Under the pieces are notes generated by a model. It was not told the DNA's origin. It saw nothing but the letters and a program-made list of their open reading frames with translations, and did not search any database. Shown piece by piece: positions 44,881 to 58,598 of a DNA stretch of 64,000 nucleotides (the first letter of the stretch is position 1; every line of letters begins with the position of its first letter). Made by a program: the position numbers and the translations under genes. Source of the DNA: Limonium bicolor (lineage: Eukaryota; Streptophyta; Magnoliopsida; Caryophyllales; Plumbaginaceae); contig CM041783.1 of the NCBI GenBank assembly GCA_023374045.1, forward strand, positions 97,127,298 to 97,191,297. The letters run 5' to 3'.

Positions 44881-47800
44881 AATCACTGAGCATTAGCTTA
44901 ATATGTTCTGCCGTCGTGAAGTATTTTAACTTCCACGCGGTCTATTACACAATGGATTCTGATTAGAGGATCTTAACCATAATGGCGGTTTAGTCCCTAA
45001 ACCAAGAATTCGCATTGGAGTTGTAACTCATAACCGTTTCGGTCCTGGCCTGTGAGGCTTTTAGGCATTGATATCTCGCCATCCATTCGTATTCACAATG
45101 TATATCCGGTACCTGACGCATGGGCTCACTGGCCTCTGTTGCGCAACCCTGATAATTATAGAGCTGGTGGTTTGCCTCATTCATTACTGTTACAGTATTG
45201 TACATCTCCAATGTATTTATTCACAATGATGGTCTTGCTTTCTACCGACTTACTGTCGGTTGAGATTGAGCTACTACCTAGTGTGTAGTGCTCTCTCAGC
45301 TATTACAATATTTGGGGTATATTCCATACCGATATTTGGCAGTTAGTGCTATTGTAGTCACTTACTGCTAATCATGTCTCCACATTCGGTTTTGTACAAG
45401 TATCCCTTTATTGGTGCGGTCTTGCATTTCCTATGCATCGGCCATTATAACATTATTCCTCCACAATTACCATGCTTCTGATTCCTAGCTATCCCACTTG
45501 ATCATTACTGCGCAAGTGCAATACCAAAACACTCAGTCATACAGAGTGCAGAGGCGTAAACCTTGACAGCAACTCTCTCATGCGATTGCGATAGGAATCT
45601 TCATTGAAATCCTTATCATCTAACACTTGCCACCGGCTACTGCTCGGTTCATTTGCTATCACTTACTGTTGTATCTCCACTGGGGTTAACTCACAACTCT
45701 GCTTACTCACCATTTTATCATCTAACCGTCCTCATACAACGGTCGCTCATTGCGCACCGTGTCCTTACTCATTATATAACATCAACTTACACTGCATCCG
45801 CTATTATATTAGCTTCGCCATTATACTGGGTTTATCTGGCCACTTATTTGGCTGATTTTTGAATATTACTACTATTTTTCCCTGAGCGTTGTTCGCTACA
45901 CATTTAGCTTCACACACCTATGGTGATTGCTATCAACTTATCACACTTCCTGTCTACACAACTGGTTCAAACATTTCCTTTCGTATTATTCTTATTCAAA
46001 TCATCCTGGGGTAGTAACAACGTGGTCCGTCCTCCACATATCTCTTGACTTGATTCACATACCACCGCTTCTGCGGTCTCACAATATCGAGAGGTATCCC
46101 CACTCTTAATGCAGTGGTTCGTTTACCACTCTATTTCCCTGTACCACATAAATTTCTATAATAACTCAAATTTACATAAACATCTTATTTGTGGCTTATA
46201 AGCCTTATTTGCCTTGAGCTGGGCTCATTGTAGGCTGTCCACACATATGTACTCTTCCGTATCATATTACATGTTTAGAGGTTGTAGGGCTCCATGACAA
46301 GGTCGTTGCCTTCCGTTTCCTTTCATGGGATGCCCCTTAGGTTTGTCAGTCCGTCTCCTGACAACTTATGTCTAAACTGGGTGTTAGTTTCAACCCTTGT
46401 GTTTCTGTCATGCATTTCATTCAACAATTGTTGATGCGAACACCCCTCAAGGATTGCTCTGGGTGTTGTTACGTTATGCCTTACATTTGTTTACACTTTT
46501 TGGTACATTCAGTTATTATCTCTTCTGTAAAGATCAACATTTCCAGACAGTGTAGGTACTGATTCTGGGTATTTCATCCCATCCATTGCACATTAATGTG
46601 TCCACACTAGGCATCTGCCTTGCCCTGCTTTTCAGCTATCATGTTTATCCCTGGGGATCCTTAAGTCACATAAGCTGTCTTTACATAACAGTCAGTGCAC
46701 TTTGCACTTCCTGACTCTTAAAACATTTCCTTGAAAGGAATTCACTAATTCCTTTAGTTTCGTTAACTTAACTGAGTTCCTTGACTTCAAGCATTCCTTG
46801 TAATCTCTAGCTCTAGCTTTTATACTGCTGACCGTAGACGGAGTCGACTACTTCCGTGCTTCGGACTCTACTCGTATACATATATGGGGTATCATACTGA
46901 TACATTGCTACTTACCCAACTAACCTATGAGTAGGTCTGTCAGGCCCACATGCTCCTATCGGAGTGCGGTCGTCCCACAACACAGTTGGTACACTTGTAG
47001 TGTCCGTCACACGCCTAGGTGAAGTATTCTGTTGTCAACTCCCTTATATTGTCCCGTGACAATATTCATTCTTACTTCCCGAACTTAATCGAGGGAAGGT
47101 TTATCCACTGTTGCATCCTTGTCAGTTGCTCTTGGTTTTACTGGTTTGGTTTAAAGAAGGTTGGAAAGAAGTGTTGGTTTGAAAGAAAATCTGGTTTGAA
47201 AAGAAAAGGGTTTGCGAAAATTAGGTTTGAAAGAAAAATTTCCATGGTTTCACAAATCTTCTTACCTTAGCCAAGTCTAGCTTCTTGCTGACTGGCGTGT
47301 TTACAATCACAGAGGTTAGGCTATTAAGCCCTTCCACGGTTACAATGATCACATTTAACTTATGGTACTCTACCAGACTATTTGTAGTGGTTATAAGTTT
47401 CCTGAACAGCCCTGTTATAGCAGCACTTGCTATGGCAAGTGCGCCATGCTAACTGGCCATCGGTTTGACACATACCGTTTGTGGTATTGTTTTGATACAT
47501 ATTGTCATCAGTGGCCTGTTGGCCCCCCCACTGATCTTACTGCCTTGATAAATACTCTATAGGTGACTTCTCACTGTATTCACGTAGTAGTTATCACTGG
47601 GTGTCTCCCATTCTTGGAGTCCCTTACTTAGTATCGTATCCTCTTTATAGCCCGTTCCACGCACTTGTCGCGGTTACTGAGACTTGTCCCTTGTTTGGGC
47701 ACTACGTTGTAGTTCCTTGACGGTTGGTATACCGTTGGTGTTTATTTATCAACTGTGGTCCCATAGACATTCGTCTCGGGTTTTATTAATCCACTTCTTG

Positions 47801-48227
47801 CCTGTTGCACGGTTGGTGCGTTGCAAGCTGGTTGTTCTCGACTGCTCGGCATGTCGACCCAGGTTGCCGGAAATTCTATTCTTCTGTACACTGATTCTTC
47901 GCTCTTCGCTATGAAATGCGGTTAACACTGTTTAGATGGGACCGTCTCCGGAATTCCCAGTTTTCGGGATCTACCGTATGACAGGTTCCCCGTACCCAAA
48001 GGTATTTAGTAACAGCCAGATCGGGTATTCCCGAGTAAGAGGACTTCCATCTCTCTGGCATCTTTCCCAAGTTATAAAACAGGGATTGTGGAGGGTGGGA
48101 TGGATATAGTAGGTTTCCAGTACTCACTGGTAGTTCCTTACTAACGTATCTCTCACTCTATCACTCAACCCTTAACCCAAAGTACTTAAATCCTAACTCG
48201 GTATTTCCTAAGCTCGGTAATTCAGTC

Positions 48228-48255
48228 ATCAGAGCGATACTTCGCTCTGATACCA
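48228..48255 (-). other. Primer binding site of element C inside a hairpin
   Basis: The reverse complement of 48244-48255 is TGGTATCAGAGC. ATCAGAGCGA (48228-48237) and TCGCTCTGAT (48242-48251) form the same 10-bp stem as in B. Confidence 0.85.
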
Positions 48256-48261
48256 CTTTTA

Positions 48262-51200
48262 TGTAACACCCCCATCCAACAACCAACACAAATAACAATC
48301 TGCAGCGGAAACTCAACTCATCACATTACTTATTCAATGGTGTTACACGCCGTTAACCACCCGCGTGGCTAACAAGGCTAATACATGTACTTATTGTATC
48401 GGTCTGATGGACTAGATTCCCGAGCAACTACACAATACAATACTCAAACCATCTTCAACATTTATTATATACATACACTCCCCCCTATACCGAGTATTTA
48501 CAACTACTTGCCGATAACAACTTCGGTCTTACTACGCCTAACATTCTCACGCCATTTAAATGGCTACCCATGTATAAACATCTGCTGCCCCGTCCGACTC
48601 TCGACGGCTTCCAGCTCTCCGTACCTGAAATAGAAAAGAAGAGAAAGGGTGGCCCCCAAGGGCTCAGCACCTTTGCTGGTATGGTAATCCCGCAGCCCAC
48701 ATGCTACCGGGCCACCAAACTAATTGTCGTCTTAGCATGCAGTTGATTATATTTAAATCATGCATACAAGCCATAACCTTACATCACATAATATTTCGCC
48801 TCAATGGGCTCAACCTATAACCAACACATCCACACTTAACCAACCATCCAATGATTCCTTAAACCCTAGAATGGCTCTCCTCTAAAATGGAGCTACTTCC
48901 TTAACGAACGCATGTACCCATTAATCGGGTTATCCTCAAATGCCTCTTGTCGCAAACTGGGATTCATTTCCACGATCCACACATTCCATATCATACATAT
49001 ATCTCATTTCTCACATAATAAAACATAACAACACCTTCCTTGTTTCAACGTACATATGATGACATCGCATTCATTTAAAACGTCCAACATATATATATTT
49101 ATACCATAGCATAGCAGGGAATTTGCATAGCACCATAACATTACATAACACCATAAAAATCGGTTCTCACAAGGAACCTTCCACCATAGTTAGTATACCA
49201 TGTGAGCCTAGGGATTTTTGCCAATCCCATGTTAAGCTCGTTACCATCCTCGTTACCGTCCGGTTATATAGAACGGTTAACTTGTACCCAAGGTGTGTCG
49301 GATATAGTAATCCCAAGCACACCGAAATAACATAACCATTATATGCCCCCGTGGCCCGACGTGAGTCAGTAATATAGCTTTGGTTAAGCTAAAAGGGAAG
49401 GTTGGAAACCCAATGGGAAAACAACCCTAACATACACAGAGGGTCGAACCTATAATGGCAACGACCCCCATCCTCACACGCGTGGCCGAACAGACCGGAC
49501 TCCTCACCCCCCATTAGTACACATACACTTAATATAAGTAGTTAGGGATCCATTATGGAGCCTACCACATCCACACACCGTACGGTATCATAACCGAGTT
49601 AAGCACACAAGGGAGGTTCACACACTTGCATACAACATCAATATCCAACTAACTCACACATAGCCGTGGTTAGCACGTTCCCAGGTTTGGGCCGTCAACT
49701 CCGAATACCGATCACTCATGTGTTCCTAGTTTTGATTAGCTAAGGTTTAACACATATTTGAGGTTAAATGGTATCGGAGGCCAAATTCGCCACATAAAAA
49801 TTACTATAAACTCATTACATGTTTTATCTTACAAGGTGGCAAACACTCAGAAAAACACATTGGCATACAAGCCGGTGTAATCCGGTAGGACGCAGGTTGC
49901 AAGAAAACCATACCTGTCACCGGGGTCCACTTTACCACGTCCACTTATGTTCCTCGAGCAAATTCTCGAACAACTGTTAACATCACATGTGTTTTCATTA
50001 ACATCGGGGTTTGCTTGATTATTTAATGTCAATGCTTAATTTTCCCCCCGTTAACTTAGTTACATAACTTAACATTTTTAACTTGTTTTACTCTCACATT
50101 TTAATACAACTTTTAACCCACTTTATTGTCATTAAAACTCACCTAACATGTCCTTACATCCTTATAACATCATTACCTACCAATCCCCATCATCACATAT
50201 CATTTCATAACCTTAAACCATGTTTTTGGGTCCGACCGACCCACCGTCCGACCCACAACTGGGTCGGTCCATTACAGAACCCTTTTACTTCCTTATAAAC
50301 ATGCCCGTCCGACCCACGTCCGACCCACCATTCTGGGTCGGTCCATGTGCGAACATTTTCCTCCCTTTGAAACTTGACCGACCGACCCATGTCCGACCCC
50401 CCTTTTGGGTCGGACCATTACCGAACACATTCCTAACATGAAACAGAGGCTCGACCGACCCAAAACTGGGTCGGCCCCTGGGTCGGTCGCCTCCTAATCC
50501 TTCCCAAACTTTGCCAAATCTTCACCAAATCTCTCCTAAGCCTCTTAATGTGTTCTAACATCATTTGGCACTTCAAACACACCCTTAAGATATTCTTAAG
50601 CACTCACAAACTATGTTTCCTAATTCCTTAAACCTTTACTTATATCTCCACAAAGTTCCTAACACTTACAATGTTTTCTCCTTATGATTTCTAGGTGGCA
50701 TTTCACCTATAATGACCACAATACCAAGGTGTTTCCTCTACACCTTATCATCATCTCTCAACTTCTTTTCTTACTAACTAAATCTCCTTTTCACAACTTC
50801 TTAAAACTCCTTACTCAAACCTTACCTAAACCTCATTTATTCCTTGAATATAAACATTGCCTAAACCTTAAACAACTCCTCCAAGACTTAAATACATCTT
50901 AAGAACACCCATAGATTTCTAAAACTTCCAAGATAATGCCTAAATCCTTGCATCACTCTAAATCACCTTAATACATGTTTTCTTCTCAAGTAAACATTCA
51001 TTCACCTTTAATCCTTCCTAGTTCACCAAAACTCACTTACCACACTTAGAACTTCTTACACATTTCCCAAATTTGGCCATAGCTTTCTAGTATATACCCA
51101 CATCCAAACACTTAGGTTTCTACCCTATTTCATCCAAGAACACCTAAAATCCATCGAACACATTTTATACACAAACTTCACACATTAAGCACTACATCAC

Positions 51201-52912
51201 AATATAGTGCATAACTTAAATTGCTTGGCACTTAGGCCCTTAATGCATGGCTCTTAGGCCCTTAAATTGCATAAACCTTAACACTGAATTTCCCACATAA
51301 TAATGCCTTTGACCTGCAAATACACCCAACAATACATATTCCTTTAATAAACTCCTTGAGAGCATTTTACTAGCTCATTACCCATTTGCTCTTTAGGTAT
51401 GTTTTAACAAGCATTATAAGCTTATTTCTCCTAAGGCATAAACCACATTGAGATAGCTTGTTTACCTCTTTTCCTCACAAATTTCTTTCTTTCTTTTTCC
51501 TTGTAAACCGGTAAGGCATTTCCCTTCCTTGTCAACAACTAAACAATATACCAACATTGTAATGAGTATATAACTTTAAGCTTCATCTCATTGTAAACCC
51601 TAGTTACATATATTGTTTTAAACACATCAAGGTAATTGTTTTACCTTTGAATGGAAAGAGAGCTTGAATGAGTATCAAGAGAGGACTCCCCCTAGCCCTT
51701 GGAAGATTTAAATGAAGCTAAAACAAGACAATAGAAGACACCATTACAAGGTGCATTTTCGGTCAACACCAAAAATGAAGGAAATGAAGTTTTCTTTGGT
51801 TTTTCCTTACCTTGAAGCAAAGGTGATCAACAGGCATAAAAATATTAGCTCAAGCTCCTTCCATGGAAGTTCCTCTTGGCACCGAAATGGAGCTCTTGGG
51901 ATTTTGAAAGGATAGAATTGAAGAGCTTGATGAGAGAAGAGATTGGTGGTGTTTTTGTTTTTGATTTGAACAAGTGAGCTTGGAATTATTGCCAATGGAA
52001 GGTGGAGCTTTGGTGAGCACTATTCCAAATCGTAGATGGAGAAAGAAGAGAGGTTGAAGAAGCCTGCAACCGTGGGAAATGAAGAAGGAAGGGAGAATGA
52101 GATTGTTTTGTGCTTTTAAGGATATTTATAACTTAAAGCAAATAGTAACCTATGAGTCACCTTTATTTACTTAACAAGTTAACATGTTTGGTGACTCATT
52201 ACTACCAAAAACCGCCCCCCTTATTAGTAGAAGGGTATAATAGTCTTTGTTGACCAATTTAATCACTTATAACATTAATGTTTACAAACTAGTTATAAAA
52301 ATCACTATTCACCAATAACAAGGCACATAGAAGTGAAATTTTTGATTTCCCACTAAATGGCCACCCAAATGTGATACTATATAGTACACATGTTAATTAA
52401 AGAGTAATGATGGACATTTAGCCATTCAAAACTCATTTACAAGACAATTTTTCAAAAACGTGCTTTAAGACTTCTTAAAGCACATTTTGTGTTTTAACTT
52501 GTTTTCAAGCTTGGTTTTCTTTGGTAATTGATTTAATATGTTCATTAACATATAATAAGGCATAGGTATGACCATTAGGCTTATACACATTTATCCCAGC
52601 TTAGAGCACATTTTGCTCTTATTGACCTTAAGGTATTTATTTGTGTTTTGTTTGGTTTCATTGTCTACCAAAGTTTCCTAAGGACTTAATTAGCCTTATA
52701 AAGTCATAATTAAACATTATCAAGTCTTGGTAGGCTCTTTGGGTCCTAACCAAGTTCACTCCAACCTTAGAGCATGTTTTTGCTCAAACCGTGTTTTAGT
52801 GTTTTATTGTGTTTTACCATGGTTTAAATGTTCCATTTATGTTTCTAAGGCACTTTTTAGCCTTTAATTCCATAGCTTAATTTACACCACATCCAAGGTT
52901 TGGGGTATTTCA
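48262..52912 (-). repeat. 5' LTR of element C
   Basis: This 4.65-kb LTR has TATAAATA at 52130-52123 (minus strand) and a leader donor TTCAAAG|GTAAAAC at 51645/51644. The palindrome array is at 50228-50490. The differences from the other LTR are mostly one-base indels. Confidence 0.93.
50228..50490. repeat. Palindrome array in the C 5' LTR
   Basis: This is the second copy of the GACCCA/TGGGTC palindrome array, matching 40771-41035. Confidence 0.8.
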
Positions 52913-55900
52913 AGTAGAAGAAATAAGGGGAGAGGAAGAGTAAAATAAGGGGAGGATCATTAGTAGTTGTACTTGCTAGCTACAATGACATGTGGTAATA
53001 TAATATAAATGAAATAAAGTAAAGCAAGAAGGTATAGAGTTCCGAATTGGCATCCCCATTTTTAACGGTAATAACATTGACATGGGGGAATGAAATAGGG
53101 ACCTTTTGTACTTGTTGTCATAAGATATAGTAATATAATATGTCAAGAGTAAAATAAGTCAAGAAGGAAAACAAAGATACTACTGATTCGGAAGTAGAAA
53201 AAGAGGGAGAATAGTGATAGTAATTGCCAAAGAATAAAATAAAATATGGTTAGTACATGTACTCATTACAACCATGGATATATAACGAACCTTCCCCTCT
53301 CATTTTCACCTTGCCGAATTGATCCTCTCCCAGCCAAGCCTCCACGCCTGTATACCTCTCCATCTTCTCTTTTATTTCCTCATCATCTCCTAAACAACAG
53401 TTAAACACCACTAGTCGTGGAACAAATTACTAGCCCATTATACTACAATATCCTACTCCTTCCTCATTATTAAATCAAGGGAACATACCTTATACACATA
53501 CATTATCAAAACCGAAAATAACAAAGGGAAGGGGGATCAAATCAACCATGGAGAATGCCTTGGAGCTAAGCTAGTTCATGTCACCATTTTAAGCTACAAG
53601 GGTGCCGAAAAGTCCTAATACAATCCTCAAGGTAATGTCATGAAGTCTTATATTTTTCATGCCTTAAACACTAGTTAAGTTAAAAGCTTACTATATAATT
53701 ATAATGTACCGGTTGTAATTTATGTGAATAACCGAAAATTTATTATGCTTTATGTATATTTTGATGTATTTAGGTTATAACATAGTTTGTACTTAGACCT
53801 AATGTTTAAATATATTTCTATAAGTAATTTATGGCATTACAAAAAATAAAAATAATAATACTCATAATAATAAAATTATAAAACTAAATGTTAGAAATAG
53901 TCATTTACGAAAACATATGACTTACATAGGTATACGAACTAAGAGTATAAATTTTGAGTATGAAAGAAATATATATGTATATATACATTTAATAATTATA
54001 AGCACAAACTAGCTAGTTTAATAACTTATGGGGTAAAAATATAATTTTTGGAAACATGGGGTAGAAATAGTGCCAGCCGAGAATAGATATAATTTTGGCT
54101 TTATAAGGATATAATAAGGTGTAGGAAATTATATCATGAATTTTAGACAAGTTAAATAGTCATTGAGGAATTAAAATAACAATTATAACGTTTTGGTGTG
54201 ATATTGTAATTTATAATGGTTCATATGGAAATTTGGGAATTTAATGGGGCAGAAGTGTAATTAGTGGAGAAAATAAATACCTATTCGAAATTATAGGAAT
54301 TTGGTATTAAAACTATAGATTAAAAGTTATTGGGTAGCTATTATAAAATTTTGGGGTTAAAAAAATGTAATTAAAGGAGAATATTAATAAAGGCCGAAAA
54401 TTTAGGGGGCTATTTGGTAATTTATTAAAAGTTAAAGTGTCCAAATTATAATTACCAAAATTATAGTGGTGATTTTGTGATTGTGAATATAAAAATAGGA
54501 ATTAAAACTACATAATATAATGTAATTAGAATAAAATGTAAAGTTTATGAACTATTGGGGTTGTTTGTAAATAACCGAAAATATAGGGATAAGTATTTGA
54601 ATTTAAATAATTATAAGTCCTATGTGAATTTTTGGAGGAGTTAGAAAAAGAATTTTGATAAAAGGGGTTATGGAATTAAAATTATGGGTTAAATAATTAT
54701 AAGGAATTTAATTGTAACTACTTGATATAACTTGTGAGTGATTTATAATTAATAAGAGTTATGGGAATAATATGTCCATGCGTGACATGTAATATAAATT
54801 GGAAATTATAAAATTGTTATGTCATTTAGACAAATATAAACATGCAACATGAATAATACGTGTATATATATAATATATATAATATAAAGGATTTAAAAAT
54901 AATAAATCAAAAGAAATAACATAAATGTTATACATAAAATCATAAGGTGATTAAAGGAAATTACCACACCATAGAAGTCTTATAATAGAGGCTACATGAT
55001 TTCAAAGGTATATAAATGCCTTAAACATAAAATAAGGTTAAGGGGTTAAGGAACTAACTAACGTTCAATTAAAACCTCACATGAAATAATGAATACGTAA
55101 CCTATACGTAATACGTTAAAATTACTATACGAGGGTAACTCCATTAACGCTCTCAGTTAATCCTGTTCTAGGACTATACTTGACCAGACGTTGACCGGGA
55201 AATAGTCGAGTACAATCTACGGTGAACGGTATGGGATTCTTGCAACCTGTTTGCTACCGGATTACACGGCTTGTGTGCTATCTGTTGTTTGAATTAACGA
55301 CCAAGAAAATTAATGTAAAATGTTGTTTACTCTTATGCACTGTTGTGCTATTTTAAATGCGTGAATGATGCTAACTACGACGTGTATGTCCCACGCATAC
55401 AACACTACAATACCAGTGGATTAAATTCCTGCGTTTATTTGTACCGAGAACTTGTACACAAGTCCCTCACTAACTTCACTTTATAACAAACGTCGTTATC
55501 CTAAACATGGTAATTGACAATACACATTGTGTTCTTGATTAACGTCCTTGTATGTCACCTAACAATTCTATACTACGAGAACGAGGAACCCAGTTGGATC
55601 TGGCCATGCATGCTACAGGAGTTGTACCTGTCTCAGGTCGTCTCCTATTCAATTTACGTCGCGACGGGAGTTTTGGGTGCACTATGTCATCCACCGGCTG
55701 CGTACCGAAACAGTACAAGTGGGAGGAAGACTTCATTCCTCTCGAGGGTTCGATTCCCACCTTTCTAAAGTACAGGAGTTAACTACGTTATCTTCTGAGG
55801 GACTAATTACCCAACCTTTCCATTTTAACGAGGTCACGATACCTCCACTATTTTGAGATATTCATTTATACCTGTCAGTCCCATTGTGTGGACCCGACTA

Positions 55901-56435
55901 TCATTAAAGGATTACAGTTCATCTAACTTGACCTTCTGAAGTCTTGTTCTATGTGACATTATTGTCCTTGTATGGATACTTGATATTATCATGCTATGCT
56001 TATTTACAGCTTTATAAATGAACTGCATGTATTCGACAATCAGTTGGTGTGGCCCAGTAGCCGATGGGCTGCACGTTTTCCATACCAGCAATTATTTTGC
56101 TGAGCCATTTCATGGCTAAACAATTCCAGGTACCTGAAGTTGAGAAGATCACCACACCGAGCGTAGGTGGGGTAGACCAAGCTATGGGAGTCTACTACTA
56201 GTTATTGTTTTACTTATTTATTGTACCTTTGAGTTTGAATTCCTAGTATCTCGGGTTGTATTCGTATTCAGACCGTGACTTTTGAGAATTGTATTTGGAC
56301 TCAGCCTTGTTGGTCATAGGAGTGGCCAACGGCATTGTAATACCGCCCGGTTATTGTATTTTATTCCGCTGCAGTTTATGTTTATTTGGAAGTGATCATC
56401 GCACAGGTTATTGGATTTCGGGTTGGGGTATTACA
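52913..56435 (+). repeat. 3' LTR of element A, right part
   Basis: It begins with the duplicated AGTAG and continues the A LTR from the position of 27711 in the 5' LTR to the terminal TTACA at 56435. The TATA box is at 53279-53285. Confidence 0.93.
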
Positions 56436-56440
56436 CAGTG

Positions 56441-58598
56441 TAAATAACCACCTATAACAAATTAACAAATAAAACCCCAATTTAATTAACGAAGTGAATG
56501 GAACCAACAACCTTGAATATAATATGACCAAGTCAAAATTCCGCAAAGGAACGAGTAACACACAATAACCTTTAAAGGAAAGCTCCCGAAAGTGGAGTTA
56601 GTTGATAGTCAACTTAATCATAAGCAAAAAAACCCAATAAATGGGCGAATGAAGATATGATTCCCTGACAGACTCAATAGCTGTTTATGCTAACAATTTG
56701 AAATACTCAAAAGAAACCACTTGATGATTATAATTGTTACCCTTAAATGGGGCAAAGAGAGAACTACTTTCCAAAAATAAAATATATGTACAACAATACT
56801 AAATGGTATGACAATCATGTATGTCCAAATTAAGGACAGTGGTACGTTCCTAACCAAAAAAAGGTTGAACACAAGTATATAATTATCTAATAATCAGTAA
56901 AGGTGAAGCTAGTACACTAGCGGATGCCCTAAACTTTAAGGTAAATACCACAATAAATATACAACCATCGGATCAACTAAAATATGGTGCGCACGGAAGC
57001 AACCATTATAAACAAACATTAGAACGAATACATTCGTTAACTTAGGCAAGTAAAAAACTCGCATAAAACACAATGACTAGATATAAAATGGATGGCGGGC
57101 TACACAACAGCCTAGACCGTTAAAGGACATGTTCAATACTGAATTCAAACTATAAATGCACTCGGGAACTCATAAAAATATAATTACCTCTACTGCCAAG
57201 AACATACCCGTATAGGATGCCATATAGTGCAGAACACAACATGACTATAATAATGGATTTTCGGAATAAAAGGACAAACCACACAAGGATTGTTGCAAAA
57301 CCGACAGACGGAAAAATCAATATACACCAATAAGAAGTACATAATAACTGTTACAACTAAATATCTTACTCCGGAACAAAACAACCGGGACACACGGGGT
57401 TACAAGAATCATCCTCATGCATTTATAACAATATGTCTTAAAGAAACAATAGATACTAGTGCGAAAAGCACTAAGTGCAATGATAATTAATATCATACTT
57501 CATCTCATCATTATACCAATGAGTGAAGACAATAACAACTTGAATTACATTGCGCGTTAGTAATCTAGAATATCGGTATACGACTAGGATCCAATCGACT
57601 GCACATACAATTAACATTACCGCACCGACCGAGATATCTCCTTTCCAATTAACAAGGACCGTGGACGAGAGAGTCAGCAATAAACAGCTACCAATAAAAC
57701 AATATAAGATATAATAATAGAAACAAAGGACGCACTAAGCCCTATATCCGTGGGTCTGCACCTCAATACGCAGCGAGTGGGCCCGTATAGAATGCATCTA
57801 ATAAATCACACAAAGTACTCCATGCCTTTGGCTGGAAATGTACGCGCCTCACCTTTCGTATAATTTTCTTTAGAATTGAATGGCTAAGATAGACCCGTCT
57901 CTCGATATGAGAAGACTCCACTCCAAAGTTTCGAATACAAGAATGAGGGAGAATTCCATGAGGGCCAAGTATCCAGCGCTCTTTGCATAGCGGTTGTGGT
58001 ATACTTGAGGGGTATGGGGGTGTAACCCTTTTTAAAGGGGGTAGAGCCTCTTGGTTGTGCACTCGTGTGCACTAGTTTTTATATTTTGTATGCGGGGCAT
58101 ACGTTGTTTTGTCAGTTGTTTGTGTGCGCATTGCGCACCTGTGTACGTTTGTGTGCCTGTATGCTTGTATATAAGTATCCTATGAGATACTCAGTTGTGT
58201 ATGTATGTAGGAATTCGTTGGATGATATATATACATGTGTGTATACTCTCTTATGAATTCAGTTCATGTTGTATCATTTAGATACCAAACATAGTATCTT
58301 TTAGATACTGATTGAATCATAGAGACGGAAGGTAGAATGTTGAATGTTATGGACACCTCGGTGAGGTTGTCAAGATGGTTAGAACTGATAGGAAATGATG
58401 GTGCTGATGGATCACCTATATTCATATATTTTAATTAGCGCCACACTTGAGGGCTATGTGCAATATGAGCACAATACATTATGCGTGAATGCTACATCAC
58501 ATAGATGTACATTATGGGAATCATGGGTAGAATATATATTGTATACCTATTAGAGAAAAGACGACTTCGGGATGAAGTCTTTTTAGGGGGGGGTAGAA
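56441..58598 (+). other. Non-coding interior of old element D, part 3
   Basis: No gene is visible. A block near 57090 (ATGGATGGCG..AGACCG) resembles the reverse complement of 45030-45085 in element C. A second PPT-like module lies at 58010-58046 with a decayed hairpin. The segment ends in a polypurine tract TTTTAGGGGGGGGTAGAA (58581-58598), preceded by the hairpin GACTTC / GAAGTC (58563-58579), directly before the LTR start. Confidence 0.55.

Larger units (their letters stand above)
43446..48261 (-). other. Non-coding interior of element C
   Basis: No retroelement protein can be recognised in any frame and no ORF exceeds about 100 codons. It includes a group of five short GGAC..GTCC palindromes (43566-43765), a second PPT module (44844-44880), and blocks homologous to the interior of D at 44205-44350, 46860-47035 and 47410-47460. 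The remaining sequence shows no feature I can name. Confidence 0.75.
38814..52912 (-). mobile_element. Element C: non-autonomous LTR retrotransposon inserted in the A 3' LTR
   Basis: C is 14.1 kb, minus strand, with the 5-bp duplication AGTAG at 38809-38813 and 52913-52917. Both LTRs (4.63 and 4.65 kb), the PBS next to the right LTR and the PPT next to the left LTR are present. The 4.8-kb interior has no gag, protease, RT or integrase. Its LTR is related to that of B (shared palindrome array, leader and 3' motifs). Such large elements without coding capacity depend on proteins from partners, here probably the A/B type. It is the youngest insertion in the nest. Confidence 0.92.
26510..56435 (+). 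mobile_element. Element A: chromodomain Ty3/gypsy retrotransposon with an AlkB ORF, split by element C
   Basis: A starts TGAAATACCCC and ends GGGGTATTACA, flanked by the 5-bp duplication CAGTG (26505-26509 and 56436-56440). Without element C and its duplication it is about 15.8 kb. Order: 5' LTR, PBS, gag, AlkB, protease, RT, RNase H, integrase, chromodomain, duplicated PPT module, 3' LTR. The type is Tekay/Del-like by chromodomain, PBS and LTR length. It is inserted in the interior of D, in the opposite direction to B. Confidence 0.95.

Noticed and set aside
44990..45288. Opposed ORFs of 73 and 78 codons in the interior of C
   Set aside because: Short, no similarity to any retroelement protein I recognise, and not seen in the related D interior.
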